From contig DUJX01000113.1 of the NCBI GenBank assembly GCA_013329575.1, positions 9,029-18,659 of the forward strand: a stretch of 9,631 nucleotides of DNA. The letters are read 5' to 3'. The position numbers and the translations under genes are program-made. Shown one piece after another: positions 1 to 6,366 of this stretch (its first letter is position 1; the number at the start of each line of letters is the position of its first letter). The DNA is from Halobacteria archaeon (GTDB lineage Archaea; Halobacteriota; Methanoliparia; Methanoliparales; Methanoliparaceae). The notes beneath the pieces are model-generated. The model searched no databases and had not been told where the DNA came from. It worked only from the letters and a program-made list of their open reading frames with translations.

Positions 1-311
1 CTTCCAACGATGTAAACAATGGTAATCTAAAAGAGATCATATCAGATATCAAAGATAAGGCTTCAGGAAAAAAGATATATTTATCGCTGGATATGGATGC
101 GGTGGATTGCATGATAGCGCCCGGTGTAGGGAACCCCGAACCTTATGGACTTAATCCATACCAAGTAAGAGAGATCGTATCGAGTTTCTCTAAGGATGCC
201 TGCTTATTCGATATAGTAGAAGTCTCTCCAAAATACGATTCTAACGGTGAGACGACGATGTTGGCTGCTAAAATAATAAGAGATTTTATTATGGAAAAAT
301 ATTTTGGATGA
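1..311 (+). CDS. speB: Agmatinase/ureohydrolase family, C-terminal fragment (5' end outside window)
   Basis: The reading frame is open from base 3 and stops at TGA 309-311, giving about 102 C-terminal residues. The segment SLDMDAVDC, followed by APGVGNPEP, matches the ureohydrolase (arginase/agmatinase) signature in which the two aspartates of the S-x-D-x-D stretch bind the binuclear manganese centre. The downstream run with DIVEVSPKYD and the TTMLAAKII helix is the usual family C-terminus. Family knowledge: archaeal members mostly hydrolyse agmatine to putrescine and urea, supplying polyamine needed for spermidine and for hypusine modification of aIF5A. The first metal ligands (His and the DAHxD loop) lie upstream of the window, so substrate cannot be settled between agmatine, arginine and related guanidino compounds; agmatine is the usual archaeal case. 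The gene ends 86 nt before the rio1 start on the same strand. Family assignment is firm; the gene symbol is less so. Confidence 0.85.
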   Translation, partial: SNDVNNGNLKEIISDIKDKASGKKIYLSLDMDAVDCMIAPGVGNPEPYGLNPYQVREIVSSFSKDACLFDIVEVSPKYDSNGETTMLAAKIIRDFIMEKYFG

Positions 312-397
312 TTTAAAGCCACAAATTTTGAAGAAGGATATCTCATAAACTTCTATTCGTGGACCATAACCAAAGGTTTTTCAAACGAGGTTTTTAA

Positions 398-1177
398 ATG
401 GATATTAATTTTAAAGAGATCGATAAAAAACTGACCGAACTAAAGATTAAGGATAAAGATTCGGAATCACGTAAGATTTGGGAGAGCGTGTTAGATGAGA
501 GAACCGTTGCAACGCTCTTTAAACTTTCAAAGCGTGGTTTGATATCTGCGGTGGGTGGTCCTATCTCTACTGGAAAAGAGGCGAATCTTTTCTATGGATA
601 CGGCGGGAATAATAGAGAGATTGCAATTAAGATATACCGAATAGAGACGGGAGATTTTAGAGATATGTATGAGTATATAATCGGAGATCCGAGGTTTGAG
701 CGAGTAAAAAAATCGAGAGACGATCTGATATATCTATGGACAAAAAAAGAACATAAGAATCTTAAAAGGGCATTTGAAAATGGTGTACGTGTTCCAGAAC
801 CGATAGCATCTATGAATAACATTCTTTTGATGGAATTTATCGGAAAGAACGAAAAACCTGCACCTAAAATCAAGGATGCCGGACTGAATGAGCGAGAGTT
901 AGAAGAATCATTTAAAAAGATAATAGATTATATGAAGATACTATATCAAGATGCTAAGCTTGTTCATGCTGATTTGAGCGAGTACAACGTGTTGTATTAT
1001 GATGGTCCTGTCTTAATAGATATGGGTCAAGCCGTTCTGAACTCTCATTTTAATGCAATTAAGTTTTTAAGGCGTGACATTAAAAACATAATACGTTTTT
1101 TTAATGAGAGCGGATTAGCAAACTCGGTCGAAGAGGAGGAATTACTTAAAATGATTATAGGAGAAATAGGAGAATAA
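398..1177 (+). CDS. rio1: Rio1-type atypical serine/threonine protein kinase
   Basis: This 259-residue protein has the full RIO kinase core without extra domains, the usual archaeal Rio1 size. Visible motifs in order are the flexible ATP-binding loop STGKEAN (57-63), which marks Rio1 rather than Rio2; the phosphate-anchoring lysine in AIKIYR (K78); the hinge MEFIG (145-149); the catalytic loop HADLSEYN (190-197), with proposed catalytic D192 and metal-binding N197; and the metal-binding loop IDMGQ with D208. Family knowledge: Rio1 is an ATPase/kinase that acts in late maturation of the small ribosomal subunit in the cytoplasm. The start ATG 398 has a CGAGG element 7 nt upstream. It is followed after only 2 nt by a Dim2-like KH protein, so both are almost certainly one transcript serving 30S assembly. 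A TTTAAA stretch just after the agmatinase stop could be its promoter, but read-through from upstream is equally possible. Confidence 0.95.
   Translation: MDINFKEIDKKLTELKIKDKDSESRKIWESVLDERTVATLFKLSKRGLISAVGGPISTGKEANLFYGYGGNNREIAIKIYRIETGDFRDMYEYIIGDPRFERVKKSRDDLIYLWTKKEHKNLKRAFENGVRVPEPIASMNNILLMEFIGKNEKPAPKIKDAGLNERELEESFKKIIDYMKILYQDAKLVHADLSEYNVLYYDGPVLIDMGQAVLNSHFNAIKFLRRDIKNIIRFFNESGLANSVEEEELLKMIIGEIGE
1168..1172 (+). promoter_or_regulatory. Shine-Dalgarno site for the KH-domain gene, inside rio1
   Basis: AGGAG sits 7 nt before the ATG at 1180, within the last codons of rio1. With the rio1 stop at 1175-1177, this arrangement indicates coupled translation of the two genes and supports the chosen start. 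Confidence 0.6.
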
Positions 1178-1179
1178 GA

Positions 1180-1722
1180 ATGGAAGAAGATTATGTAATA
1201 GGTATAAAAATCCCTCTGGACAGAGTGGGTGTAGTGATCGGGAAGAATGGTGAGATTAAAAAGATGATAGAAGAGAAGACAGGTGTAAAATTAGACATAA
1301 ACAGTAGTGAAGGAGAGATAAAGATATTTTACAAAGAGGGAAACCTTGATTTTTTAAAGGTTAGGGATTTTATCTATGCTATCGGAAGAGGTTTTTCACC
1401 GATCAGGGCAATAAGGATACTTGAAGACGATATGGTTATGTATGATCTCATAAAATTGGGTCATCTATCGAAGAAAGATATCATGCGTATCAAAGGAAGA
1501 ATAATAGGAAAAGATGGTAGTATGAGACGATACATAGAGAACGTGACCGGAGCTGTGGTATCTGTGTATGGTGATACTATCGCAATAATAGGTTTTCCTG
1601 AGGAGATAAACACGGCTAAAAAGGCGGTAACTATGCTGATAGACGGTATGCCTCATAGCGCAGTCTATAAGTTTTTAGATAACGAGAAGATCAAGCTTAG
1701 GAAGATCAATATTGAAAGATAA
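1180..1722 (+). CDS. Dim2/Pno1-like two-KH-domain RNA-binding protein
   Basis: This 180-residue protein has two KH-type RNA-binding domains. The first carries the GKNG loop at residues 21-24 (VVIGKNGEIKKMIE) and the second GKDG at 110-113 (RIIGKDGSMRRYIE). The C-terminal part, with GMPHSAVYKFLD (156-167), is typical of the archaeal Dim2/Pno1 group (eukaryotic Krr1/Pno1 relatives). Family knowledge: these proteins bind near the 3' end of 16S rRNA during 30S subunit maturation, and an archaeal homologue has been reported to contact aIF2-alpha. Pairing directly behind rio1 is a recurrent archaeal arrangement and supports the role. The gene starts 2 nt after the rio1 stop with an AGGAG site. In some archaea topoisomerase VI genes follow this pair; here an unrelated acidic tandem-domain gene follows after a 208-nt gap, so the operon probably ends here. 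Confidence 0.92.
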   Translation: MEEDYVIGIKIPLDRVGVVIGKNGEIKKMIEEKTGVKLDINSSEGEIKIFYKEGNLDFLKVRDFIYAIGRGFSPIRAIRILEDDMVMYDLIKLGHLSKKDIMRIKGRIIGKDGSMRRYIENVTGAVVSVYGDTIAIIGFPEEINTAKKAVTMLIDGMPHSAVYKFLDNEKIKLRKINIER

Positions 1723-1744
1723 TGAGAGGATACGCCCGATATCA

Positions 1745-1778
1745 TAATTTTTGGCAGATCGATAAATTTTATTTTTAG
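1745..1778 (+). terminator. Putative T-tract terminator after rio1-dim2
   Basis: Two oligo-T stretches (ATTTTT at about 1747-1752, and ATTTTATTTTTAG at 1765-1777) lie 25-55 nt past the KH-gene stop. Archaeal RNA polymerase terminates at such tracts without needing a hairpin. The rest of the 1723-1930 gap holds no ORF or RNA gene that I can recognise, apart from the promoter of the next gene. Confidence 0.4.
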
Positions 1779-1846
1779 ATAAACGTATATAGGCCATTAA
1801 TTACAATATTATGCAATAGATAACACATCTATTTTTAAAAACGGTC

Positions 1847-1888
1847 TATATATTTGATGCAAAAGGTTTAAATATAATCAAATATATA
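1847..1888 (+). promoter_or_regulatory. 12-bp perfect inverted repeat bracketing a BRE/TATA element (possible operator)
   Basis: TATATATTTGAT at 1847-1858 is the exact reverse complement of ATCAAATATATA at 1877-1888. The 18-nt spacer contains the best BRE/TATA candidate (AAAAGG then TTTAAATATA, 1861-1876). A start of transcription about 26 nt after the TATA centre would fall near 1895-1900, giving a leader of about 30 nt before ATG 1931. The repeat therefore lies in promoter DNA rather than in the transcript, which fits a protein-binding operator better than an RNA hairpin. The half-sites are AT-rich and their centres are 30 bp apart, about three helical turns. Binding by a regulator is inference. 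Confidence 0.45.
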
Positions 1889-1930
1889 AGTTTTATTATT
1901 AATAGTATAAATAACAAGGTTGTATAGATT

Positions 1931-2632
1931 ATGGTCAAAGAAAAAGATAAATCTTTTAATAATTATATAGACGAGGATGAAGGAGATACAAAGAAGGTAA
2001 AAGACGATGAGATGGATGAAGGAGATGAAGAAGGATTTACTTTTGATGATGAAGACATCCCAGAGGAAGACAGAGTTGCTGATCTGATTGATCTGGAAGA
2101 AATCTTGGACAAGGATATCATAGTACGAGGTATAAAGACAATGCCATCCTCTTTTCATGAGGGGAATTATGCAATCATTCAAATTGAGAAAGACGGCAAG
2201 TTATATATTGTAAATACTAGTTCTTCTGTTCTAATGGATCAAATTGAGAATAAAAAGAACGGGATCCCGTTTAAAAGTAAAATAACTAAACATGAAAATC
2301 CTGCTACGGGTCATAGGTATTATACGTTATTGGAAGAGAATCTGGGTTTAGGAGATATGTTTGAAGGGGAGAAGATAGAACTAGACCAGATCTTGGACAA
2401 GGATATCATAGTACGAGGTATAAAGACAAGGCCATCATCCTACTATGAAGGGGATTATGCAATCATTCAGATTGAAAAAGATGGCAAATTATACGTTGTA
2501 AATACTAGTTCTTCTGTTCTAATGGATCAAATCAAAAAGAGAGCGGAGGAGATCCCTTTCAGGTGCAGAGTAGTCAAACAAAGAAGTGCTGCTAGTAAGA
2601 GATACTATTATAATATCATGCCTGTTAGATAA
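1931..2632 (+). CDS. Acidic-tailed protein with two near-identical OB-like domains (putative ssDNA-binding)
   Basis: This 233-residue protein is not assignable to a named gene. Residues 1-57 form a low-complexity acidic tail with 26 Asp/Glu by hand count. Two copies of one domain follow, at about 58-134 and 154-230, exactly 96 residues apart and joined by an acidic linker. Each copy reads roughly ILDKDIIVRGIKT, PSS, EG, YAIIQIEKDGKLY, VNTSSSVLMDQI, IPF, and a basic strand ending in paired tyrosines. This pattern (short beta strands, a TSSSVL turn, K-rich Y-Y end) resembles small OB-like ssDNA-binding proteins known from phages; that link is from memory of the family look, not a search. There is no signal peptide or membrane segment. 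It has its own promoter inside an inverted repeat, T-tracts follow it, and neither neighbour is functionally related, so it looks like a single-gene unit. The start ATG 1931 has only a weak AAGG upstream. It may have a viral or mobile origin. Confidence 0.8.
   Translation: MVKEKDKSFNNYIDEDEGDTKKVKDDEMDEGDEEGFTFDDEDIPEEDRVADLIDLEEILDKDIIVRGIKTMPSSFHEGNYAIIQIEKDGKLYIVNTSSSVLMDQIENKKNGIPFKSKITKHENPATGHRYYTLLEENLGLGDMFEGEKIELDQILDKDIIVRGIKTRPSSYYEGDYAIIQIEKDGKLYVVNTSSSVLMDQIKKRAEEIPFRCRVVKQRSAASKRYYYNIMPVR
2102..2244 (+). repeat. Direct repeat copy 1 inside the tandem-domain gene
   Basis: This 143-bp segment recurs at 2390-2532, an offset of 288 bp (96 codons), with no gaps and 14 mismatches by hand count (about 90% identity). 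Two blocks are perfectly conserved: 40 nt at 2102-2141 and 37 nt at 2208-2244. Identity falls sharply after 2244. Confidence 0.95.
2390..2532 (+). repeat. Direct repeat copy 2 inside the tandem-domain gene
   Basis: This is the second copy of the 143-bp segment at 2102-2244. It encodes the first two thirds of domain 2, from ILDKD to MDQI. Only five residues differ from copy 1 in this part, whereas the last third of the domain is strongly diverged. Confidence 0.95.
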
Positions 2633-2728
2633 ATGATTACATTAGCAGGAAAATTTTGCTTATCACGAACATCGGCAATGAATTAAGTGATGTTTAGGCA
2701 TTTTGCAATAAGGGAGAATCATCTCGGT

Positions 2729-2749
2729 CTTTCTTTTTAACTCTTTTTG
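2729..2749 (+). terminator. Putative T-tract terminator after the tandem-domain gene
   Basis: Two TTTTT runs (2734-2738 and 2744-2748) in a pyrimidine-rich stretch lie about 100 nt past the stop. They would end the upstream transcript before the dapL promoter. The remainder of the 2633-2857 gap shows no convincing gene, only a 17-codon ORF abutting the stop. Confidence 0.35.
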
Positions 2750-2823
2750 TCAACATGTATACATAAACAAGATATATTAAAGTAAAGATAATGACACTTT
2801 TTGGTCTTATGTCAGAGTAATGC

Positions 2824-2833
2824 TTATTAAATA
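2824..2833 (+). promoter_or_regulatory. TATA-like element for dapL
   Basis: TTATTAAATA is centred about 29 nt before ATG 2858, the spacing expected for a leaderless or nearly leaderless archaeal transcript. A second candidate, GATATATTAAA at 2771-2781, would instead give a start near 2803 and a leader of about 55 nt. Confidence 0.35.
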
Positions 2834-2857
2834 CAAGTGGTTAACTTTAGAAAAGAT

Positions 2858-4018
2858 ATGTATTCAGACAAATTAAATCTGCTTCCACCATACCTTTTTG
2901 CATCGTTAGATGAACTAAAACGGGATAAAATTAAACAAGGAGTCGATGTGATAAACTTAGGCGTAGGAGACCCAGATCTACCTACTCCTCCACATATAAT
3001 CGATACTCTCTGTAAGGCGGCAAGGGATCCAAAAAACCATAAATATCCATCATACAACGGTATGCCAGAATTCAGAGAGGCCGTTGCAAGATGGTATAAG
3101 AATCGGTTCGGTGTATCCTTGGATATGGATAAAGAGGTAATAGCTCTGATCGGATCGAAAGAGGGCATAGCACACTTACCTTTGGCTTTTTTAAACAAAG
3201 ACGATCTCGCTCTTGTCCCCGATCCTGCATATACCGTTTACAGAATAGGCGTTATCTTGGCGGGCGGAATTCCTATACCGATGCCACTTTTAAAGGAGAA
3301 CGATTTTAAGCCAGATTTATCCAAGATTGATAAAAAAACAAGAAAATATTCAAAAATACTCTTTATAAGTTATCCGAATAATCCGACCTCTGCCACTGTA
3401 GACGAGAGTTTCTATAAAGAAGTGGTAGATTTCGCGATGGATAATGATCTGATCGTTTGCAGCGATAACGCATATTCCGAGATTTATTTTGATGGATACA
3501 AACCACCAAGTTTTTTAGATGTTAAGAACGCAAAAAATGTTGGGGTAGAATTTAACTCCCTATCAAAGACTTATAACATGACCGGGTGGAGAATAGGATA
3601 CCTCGTCGGTAACGAAGATATCGTTCAGGGTCTAGGAAAGGTAAAGACCAATGTTGATTCAGGAGTGTTCAATGCAGTCCAGATAGCCGCTACAGAGGCA
3701 TTATTAGGTGATCAAAGCTGTGTAGAGGATAACAGAAAGGTTTACAATGAGAGAAGAGACGTTTTGTTAAAAGGATTAAATAATCTGGGTTTCGATGCAA
3801 TGAAACCCTTAGCAACGTTTTATGTCTGGGCTAAAATACCTGATGGGTACGATTCGCTCTCGTTCTCAAAATTTCTTCTCGATAATGCGGGGATCGTCGT
3901 TACACCGGGGGTTGGATTTGGTGAGTATGGCGAAGGATACATAAGATTCGCATTAACAGAGAAAGTAGAACGGATTGAAGAATGCATTAACCGAATTAGT
4001 CGTTTAAAAAATAGATGA
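2858..4018 (+). CDS. dapL: LL-diaminopimelate aminotransferase (class I/II PLP aminotransferase)
   Basis: This is a fold-type I PLP aminotransferase of 386 residues. Numbering from the alternative GTG 2837, the landmarks are LPPYLFASLDELK (16-28), GVGDPDLPTP (42-51), SYPNNPTSAT (178-187), the SLSKTYNMTGWRIGY block (241-255) with PLP lysine K244, and the C-terminal arginine region GYIRFAL (367-373). DapL transfers an amino group from glutamate to tetrahydrodipicolinate, giving LL-diaminopimelate in one step and bypassing the succinylase/acetylase branches. Motifs alone cannot separate DapL from related aspartate-type aminotransferases. The assignment rests on the immediately following lysA and dapF and on the resemblance to the archaeal DapL group. 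I chose ATG 2858 because it gives the usual short N-terminus before LPPYLF and sits correctly behind a TATA element. GTG 2837 is possible but, like ATG 2858, has no Shine-Dalgarno site. Confidence 0.85.
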   Translation: MYSDKLNLLPPYLFASLDELKRDKIKQGVDVINLGVGDPDLPTPPHIIDTLCKAARDPKNHKYPSYNGMPEFREAVARWYKNRFGVSLDMDKEVIALIGSKEGIAHLPLAFLNKDDLALVPDPAYTVYRIGVILAGGIPIPMPLLKENDFKPDLSKIDKKTRKYSKILFISYPNNPTSATVDESFYKEVVDFAMDNDLIVCSDNAYSEIYFDGYKPPSFLDVKNAKNVGVEFNSLSKTYNMTGWRIGYLVGNEDIVQGLGKVKTNVDSGVFNAVQIAATEALLGDQSCVEDNRKVYNERRDVLLKGLNNLGFDAMKPLATFYVWAKIPDGYDSLSFSKFLLDNAGIVVTPGVGFGEYGEGYIRFALTEKVERIEECINRISRLKNR

Positions 4019-4026
4019 TCCGGCTG

Positions 4027-4037
4027 GTTTAATATTT
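4027..4037 (+). promoter_or_regulatory. TATA-like element for lysA
   Basis: GTTTAATATTT lies in the 50-nt dapL-lysA gap, with its centre about 37 nt before the lysA ATG. It predicts a start near 4058 and a leader of about 10 nt, so lysA may have its own promoter as well as read-through from dapL. An AGG at about 4057-4059 is a weak ribosome site. Confidence 0.3.
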
Positions 4038-4068
4038 TACACATTTACAAACCCTTAGGTTATTAATT

Positions 4069-5373
4069 ATGCGAGAAAATTTCAAGATTAAATCGGGAAG
4101 TTTAGTTGTTGGTGATATAGATACTTTGGATCTGGTGGATCGTTTTGGCACACCCTTATATGTCACTGACGAACGGATAATTAGAGAAAAAATAGACAGA
4201 TTTAAAAAAGCCTTTCCTTTCGCGGATATTTTATATGCGGCTAAAGCCAACTGGAATCTTTCTATATTAAGGATAATGGCTCGGGAAAATCTTGGATCAG
4301 ACGTTTTTTCTGATGGAGAACTATATATGGCATTGCTTGCAGGGATCAATCGAGAAAAAATCCTGTTTAACGGCAACTCAAAGACTTCTGAAGAATTAAG
4401 CATGGCTATCAAGTCAGGCGTGAAGATATCGCTCGATTCAGAGGATGAGTTATTTACACTTGCAAAAGTCATGGAGGAAGATAAAGATACCGGCGGATTT
4501 AGCAAAGGAGCAAAAAAGGCGGAGGTATTCTTTAGGGTCAATCCGGGTATATCCGTCGATACTCATCCTAAAATAGCGACAGGATTGATAAAGTCCAAGT
4601 TTGGTATTCCTACCGATAAGATCGTAGATGCGTATAAAAAAACGTTAGAGTTTGATGATATTGTTCCCGTAGGGATTCATTCTCATATAGGTTCCCAAAT
4701 ACTTGATATATCCCCATATAAAGAAACTATGGAACGATTGATGGATATTGTAGGTAAATTGGAAGAGATAGGTGTGGATATAAAATATGTGGACATAGGC
4801 GGCGGTTTAGGTATTCCTTATAATGCAGAAGAGGAGAAAAAAGCGCCTAATCCAGAAAAATTGGCATCTCTTATCATGCCTATCTTTGAGGACGGATGCA
4901 ACGAGCTTGGTATAAGACCACGATTGATATTAGAACCTGGCAGATACCTTGTAGGTGATTCTACGATACTGCTTACGAGGGTAAATGCCGTTAAGGATGC
5001 CTATAAAAAATTTGTCGCAGTAGATGCGGGGTTTAACGTGCTTATCCGACCGGCGATGTACGGGTCTTATCATGAGATGGCTGTTGCAAATAAGATGAAC
5101 GGTGTGACAAAAGAGACTTATACCATTGTCGGTCCTATATGCGAGAGCGGTGATATATTAGGTGAGGATCGGCTGCTACCAGTCGTTGAAAAGGGAGATA
5201 TCATTGCTATCTTCAATGCCGGAGCTTACGGGTTTTCTATGTCTTCCCAGTATAATGGACGAAAGAGACCGGCCGAGGTGCTGGTAAACGGTGATAAAGT
5301 AGATCTGATAAGAGATAGAGAGACTTATTCGGATATTTATGGTAATATGGTCATTCCTCCACGGCTTTTATAA
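4069..5373 (+). CDS. lysA: Diaminopimelate decarboxylase
   Basis: This 434-residue protein has the alanine-racemase-like fold of group IV PLP decarboxylases and a complete motif set. The PLP lysine is K59 in YAAKANWN. GSDVFSDGEL (77-86) is followed by the VNPG region (158-161) and KFGIP (177-181). HSHIGSQ (204-210) precedes the phosphate-binding GGGLG (244-248) and EPGR (289-292). The catalytic cysteine motif CESGD (358-362) comes from the partner subunit in the dimer, and GAYGFSMSSQYN (385-396) carries the substrate and PLP tyrosine. It decarboxylates meso-diaminopimelate to L-lysine, the last step of the pathway. CESGD rather than an ornithine-type motif, plus dapL and dapF on either side, argues against an ornithine/arginine decarboxylase. 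It starts 50 nt after dapL. Length is normal and nothing looks damaged. Confidence 0.95.
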   Translation: MRENFKIKSGSLVVGDIDTLDLVDRFGTPLYVTDERIIREKIDRFKKAFPFADILYAAKANWNLSILRIMARENLGSDVFSDGELYMALLAGINREKILFNGNSKTSEELSMAIKSGVKISLDSEDELFTLAKVMEEDKDTGGFSKGAKKAEVFFRVNPGISVDTHPKIATGLIKSKFGIPTDKIVDAYKKTLEFDDIVPVGIHSHIGSQILDISPYKETMERLMDIVGKLEEIGVDIKYVDIGGGLGIPYNAEEEKKAPNPEKLASLIMPIFEDGCNELGIRPRLILEPGRYLVGDSTILLTRVNAVKDAYKKFVAVDAGFNVLIRPAMYGSYHEMAVANKMNGVTKETYTIVGPICESGDILGEDRLLPVVEKGDIIAIFNAGAYGFSMSSQYNGRKRPAEVLVNGDKVDLIRDRETYSDIYGNMVIPPRLL

Positions 5374-5482
5374 TAATGGTATTCAATCAAATCAAAATAC
5401 GGCCGAATGAAAGACTATTGCTTATATTAACCCATACATTCATACATAACAATATATTTCAAAATGATGTGCTTGAAACCAT

Positions 5483-5497
5483 AAATTTTTAATATTT
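5483..5497 (+). promoter_or_regulatory. TATA-like element for dapF
   Basis: The AAATTTTTAATATTT stretch is centred about 30 nt before ATG 5521, the right distance for a start of transcription just ahead of the gene. The 147-nt gap between lysA and this gene holds no other gene and no clear terminator. Confidence 0.35.
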
Positions 5498-5512
5498 TGG
5501 TATACATAAAAC

Positions 5513-5518
5513 GGAGGG
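5513..5518 (+). promoter_or_regulatory. Strong but close Shine-Dalgarno site deciding the dapF start
   Basis: GGAGGG lies only 2-3 nt before ATG 5521. It is one of the strongest Shine-Dalgarno matches in the window and favours ATG 5521 over the in-frame TTG at 5497, which would put this site inside the coding region. The spacing is unusually short. Confidence 0.5.
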
Positions 5519-5520
5519 TT

Positions 5521-6333
5521 ATGATATCTTTTAGCAAACTTCACGGGAATGGTAACGATTTTATCCTGATAGACGAATTTAACGGACCGGTTGTACCGGA
5601 TAACGAGAAGAGTAATTTTTCATTGAAGATCTGTGACAGGCATTTTGGCGTGGGAGGGGATGGTGTACTTTTTCTGTCTAAACCAGACCCATCGGGCTCA
5701 TCTGCCGATTTAAAGATGAGAATTTTCAACTCAGACGGATCTGAGGCAGAAATGTGCGGAAACGGGATAAGATGTCTGATTAAATATGCCGTAGACGCAC
5801 AGTATATCGATAAAAATTCGCTATTCGTCGAGACGTTGGCCGGTTGTATTAAGGCTTATTATAATTTTGAAGGACAAGATTTGGTCGTAAAAGTCAAGCT
5901 AAGCGCGCCAAAATTTATATTTTCAAACAGAGAATTTGATGGTCTTCTTCTTTCTTTGGTAAATACGGGTGTTCCTCATGCAGTGATTTTTGTAGACGAT
6001 GTAAAAAGCGTAGATTTAAAAAAGATTGCACCAAAGATACGATATTCGACAGAGATATCGCCAGACGGATGCAACGTAAATTTTGCTCAATTGGTAGGGA
6101 AGAACAAGATCACCATACGAACGTATGAACGTGGCGTAGAAGACGAGACTCTTAGTTGCGGTACTGGTGCTGTCGCGGTTGCACTGGTTGCCAAAAACTT
6201 AGGCATCGTCGATGAAGAGGTGGAGATTATAAATCTCGGCGGACGGCTTAAGATTTCTATGTATGGCGATCTCGTCTATCTTGAAGGGTATGCATTTAGA
6301 GTCTTTGATGGGTTTTTGGTCGATCTGCGATAA
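5521..6333 (+). CDS. dapF: Diaminopimelate epimerase
   Basis: This is a 270-residue PLP-independent epimerase converting LL- to meso-diaminopimelate, the substrate of the preceding lysA product. The protein begins FSKLHGNGNDFILID, the standard DapF N-terminus. GGDG (45-48) follows. The two-base racemisation cysteines are both present: C79 in SDGSEAEMCGNGIRC and C213 in ERGVEDETLSCGTGA. NTGVPHAV (148-155) and PDGCNVNF (181-188) are the usual substrate-binding loops. Two pseudo-symmetric halves and normal length indicate an intact enzyme. With dapL and lysA it gives a continuous route from tetrahydrodipicolinate to lysine. In an archaeon without DAP-containing murein, meso-DAP is expected only as an intermediate. 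ATG 5521 is preferred over TTG 5497 because it fits the family N-terminus and the Shine-Dalgarno site. The gene converges on a minus-strand hydrolase with 33 nt between stops. Confidence 0.96.
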   Translation: MISFSKLHGNGNDFILIDEFNGPVVPDNEKSNFSLKICDRHFGVGGDGVLFLSKPDPSGSSADLKMRIFNSDGSEAEMCGNGIRCLIKYAVDAQYIDKNSLFVETLAGCIKAYYNFEGQDLVVKVKLSAPKFIFSNREFDGLLLSLVNTGVPHAVIFVDDVKSVDLKKIAPKIRYSTEISPDGCNVNFAQLVGKNKITIRTYERGVEDETLSCGTGAVAVALVAKNLGIVDEEVEIINLGGRLKISMYGDLVYLEGYAFRVFDGFLVDLR

Positions 6334-6366
6334 AGAATCGGAAGTTTTTCATGATCGTTATCATTG

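Noticed and set aside
1868..2182. 104-codon minus-strand ORF across the promoter and start of the tandem-domain gene
   Set aside because: Its translation is dominated by Ile/Phe/Tyr because it is the complement of the acidic tail and AT-rich promoter. It looks membrane-like only by composition.
2645..2665. AGCA...TGCT hairpin-like sequence around an AAAATTTT core
   Set aside because: The stem is short and interrupted, and no T-tract follows immediately, so it is not convincing as a terminator or regulator.
2633..2686. 17-codon ORF starting directly after the tandem-domain gene stop
   Set aside because: It is too short, has no recognisable motif, and its start next to the stop is easily explained by chance.
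2837..2857. GTG start for dapL
   Set aside because: It has no ribosome site and adds seven residues before the family N-terminus. It is kept as an alternative only, since ATG 2858 also lacks a Shine-Dalgarno site.
4029..4541. 170-codon minus-strand ORF opposite lysA
   Set aside because: It is antisense to conserved PLP-site coding sequence. The Ser/Leu-rich translation is a shadow of the real frame.
5497..5520. Upstream in-frame TTG start for dapF
   Set aside because: It would add eight residues not typical of DapF, overlap the TATA-like element and place the GGAGGG ribosome site inside the coding region.
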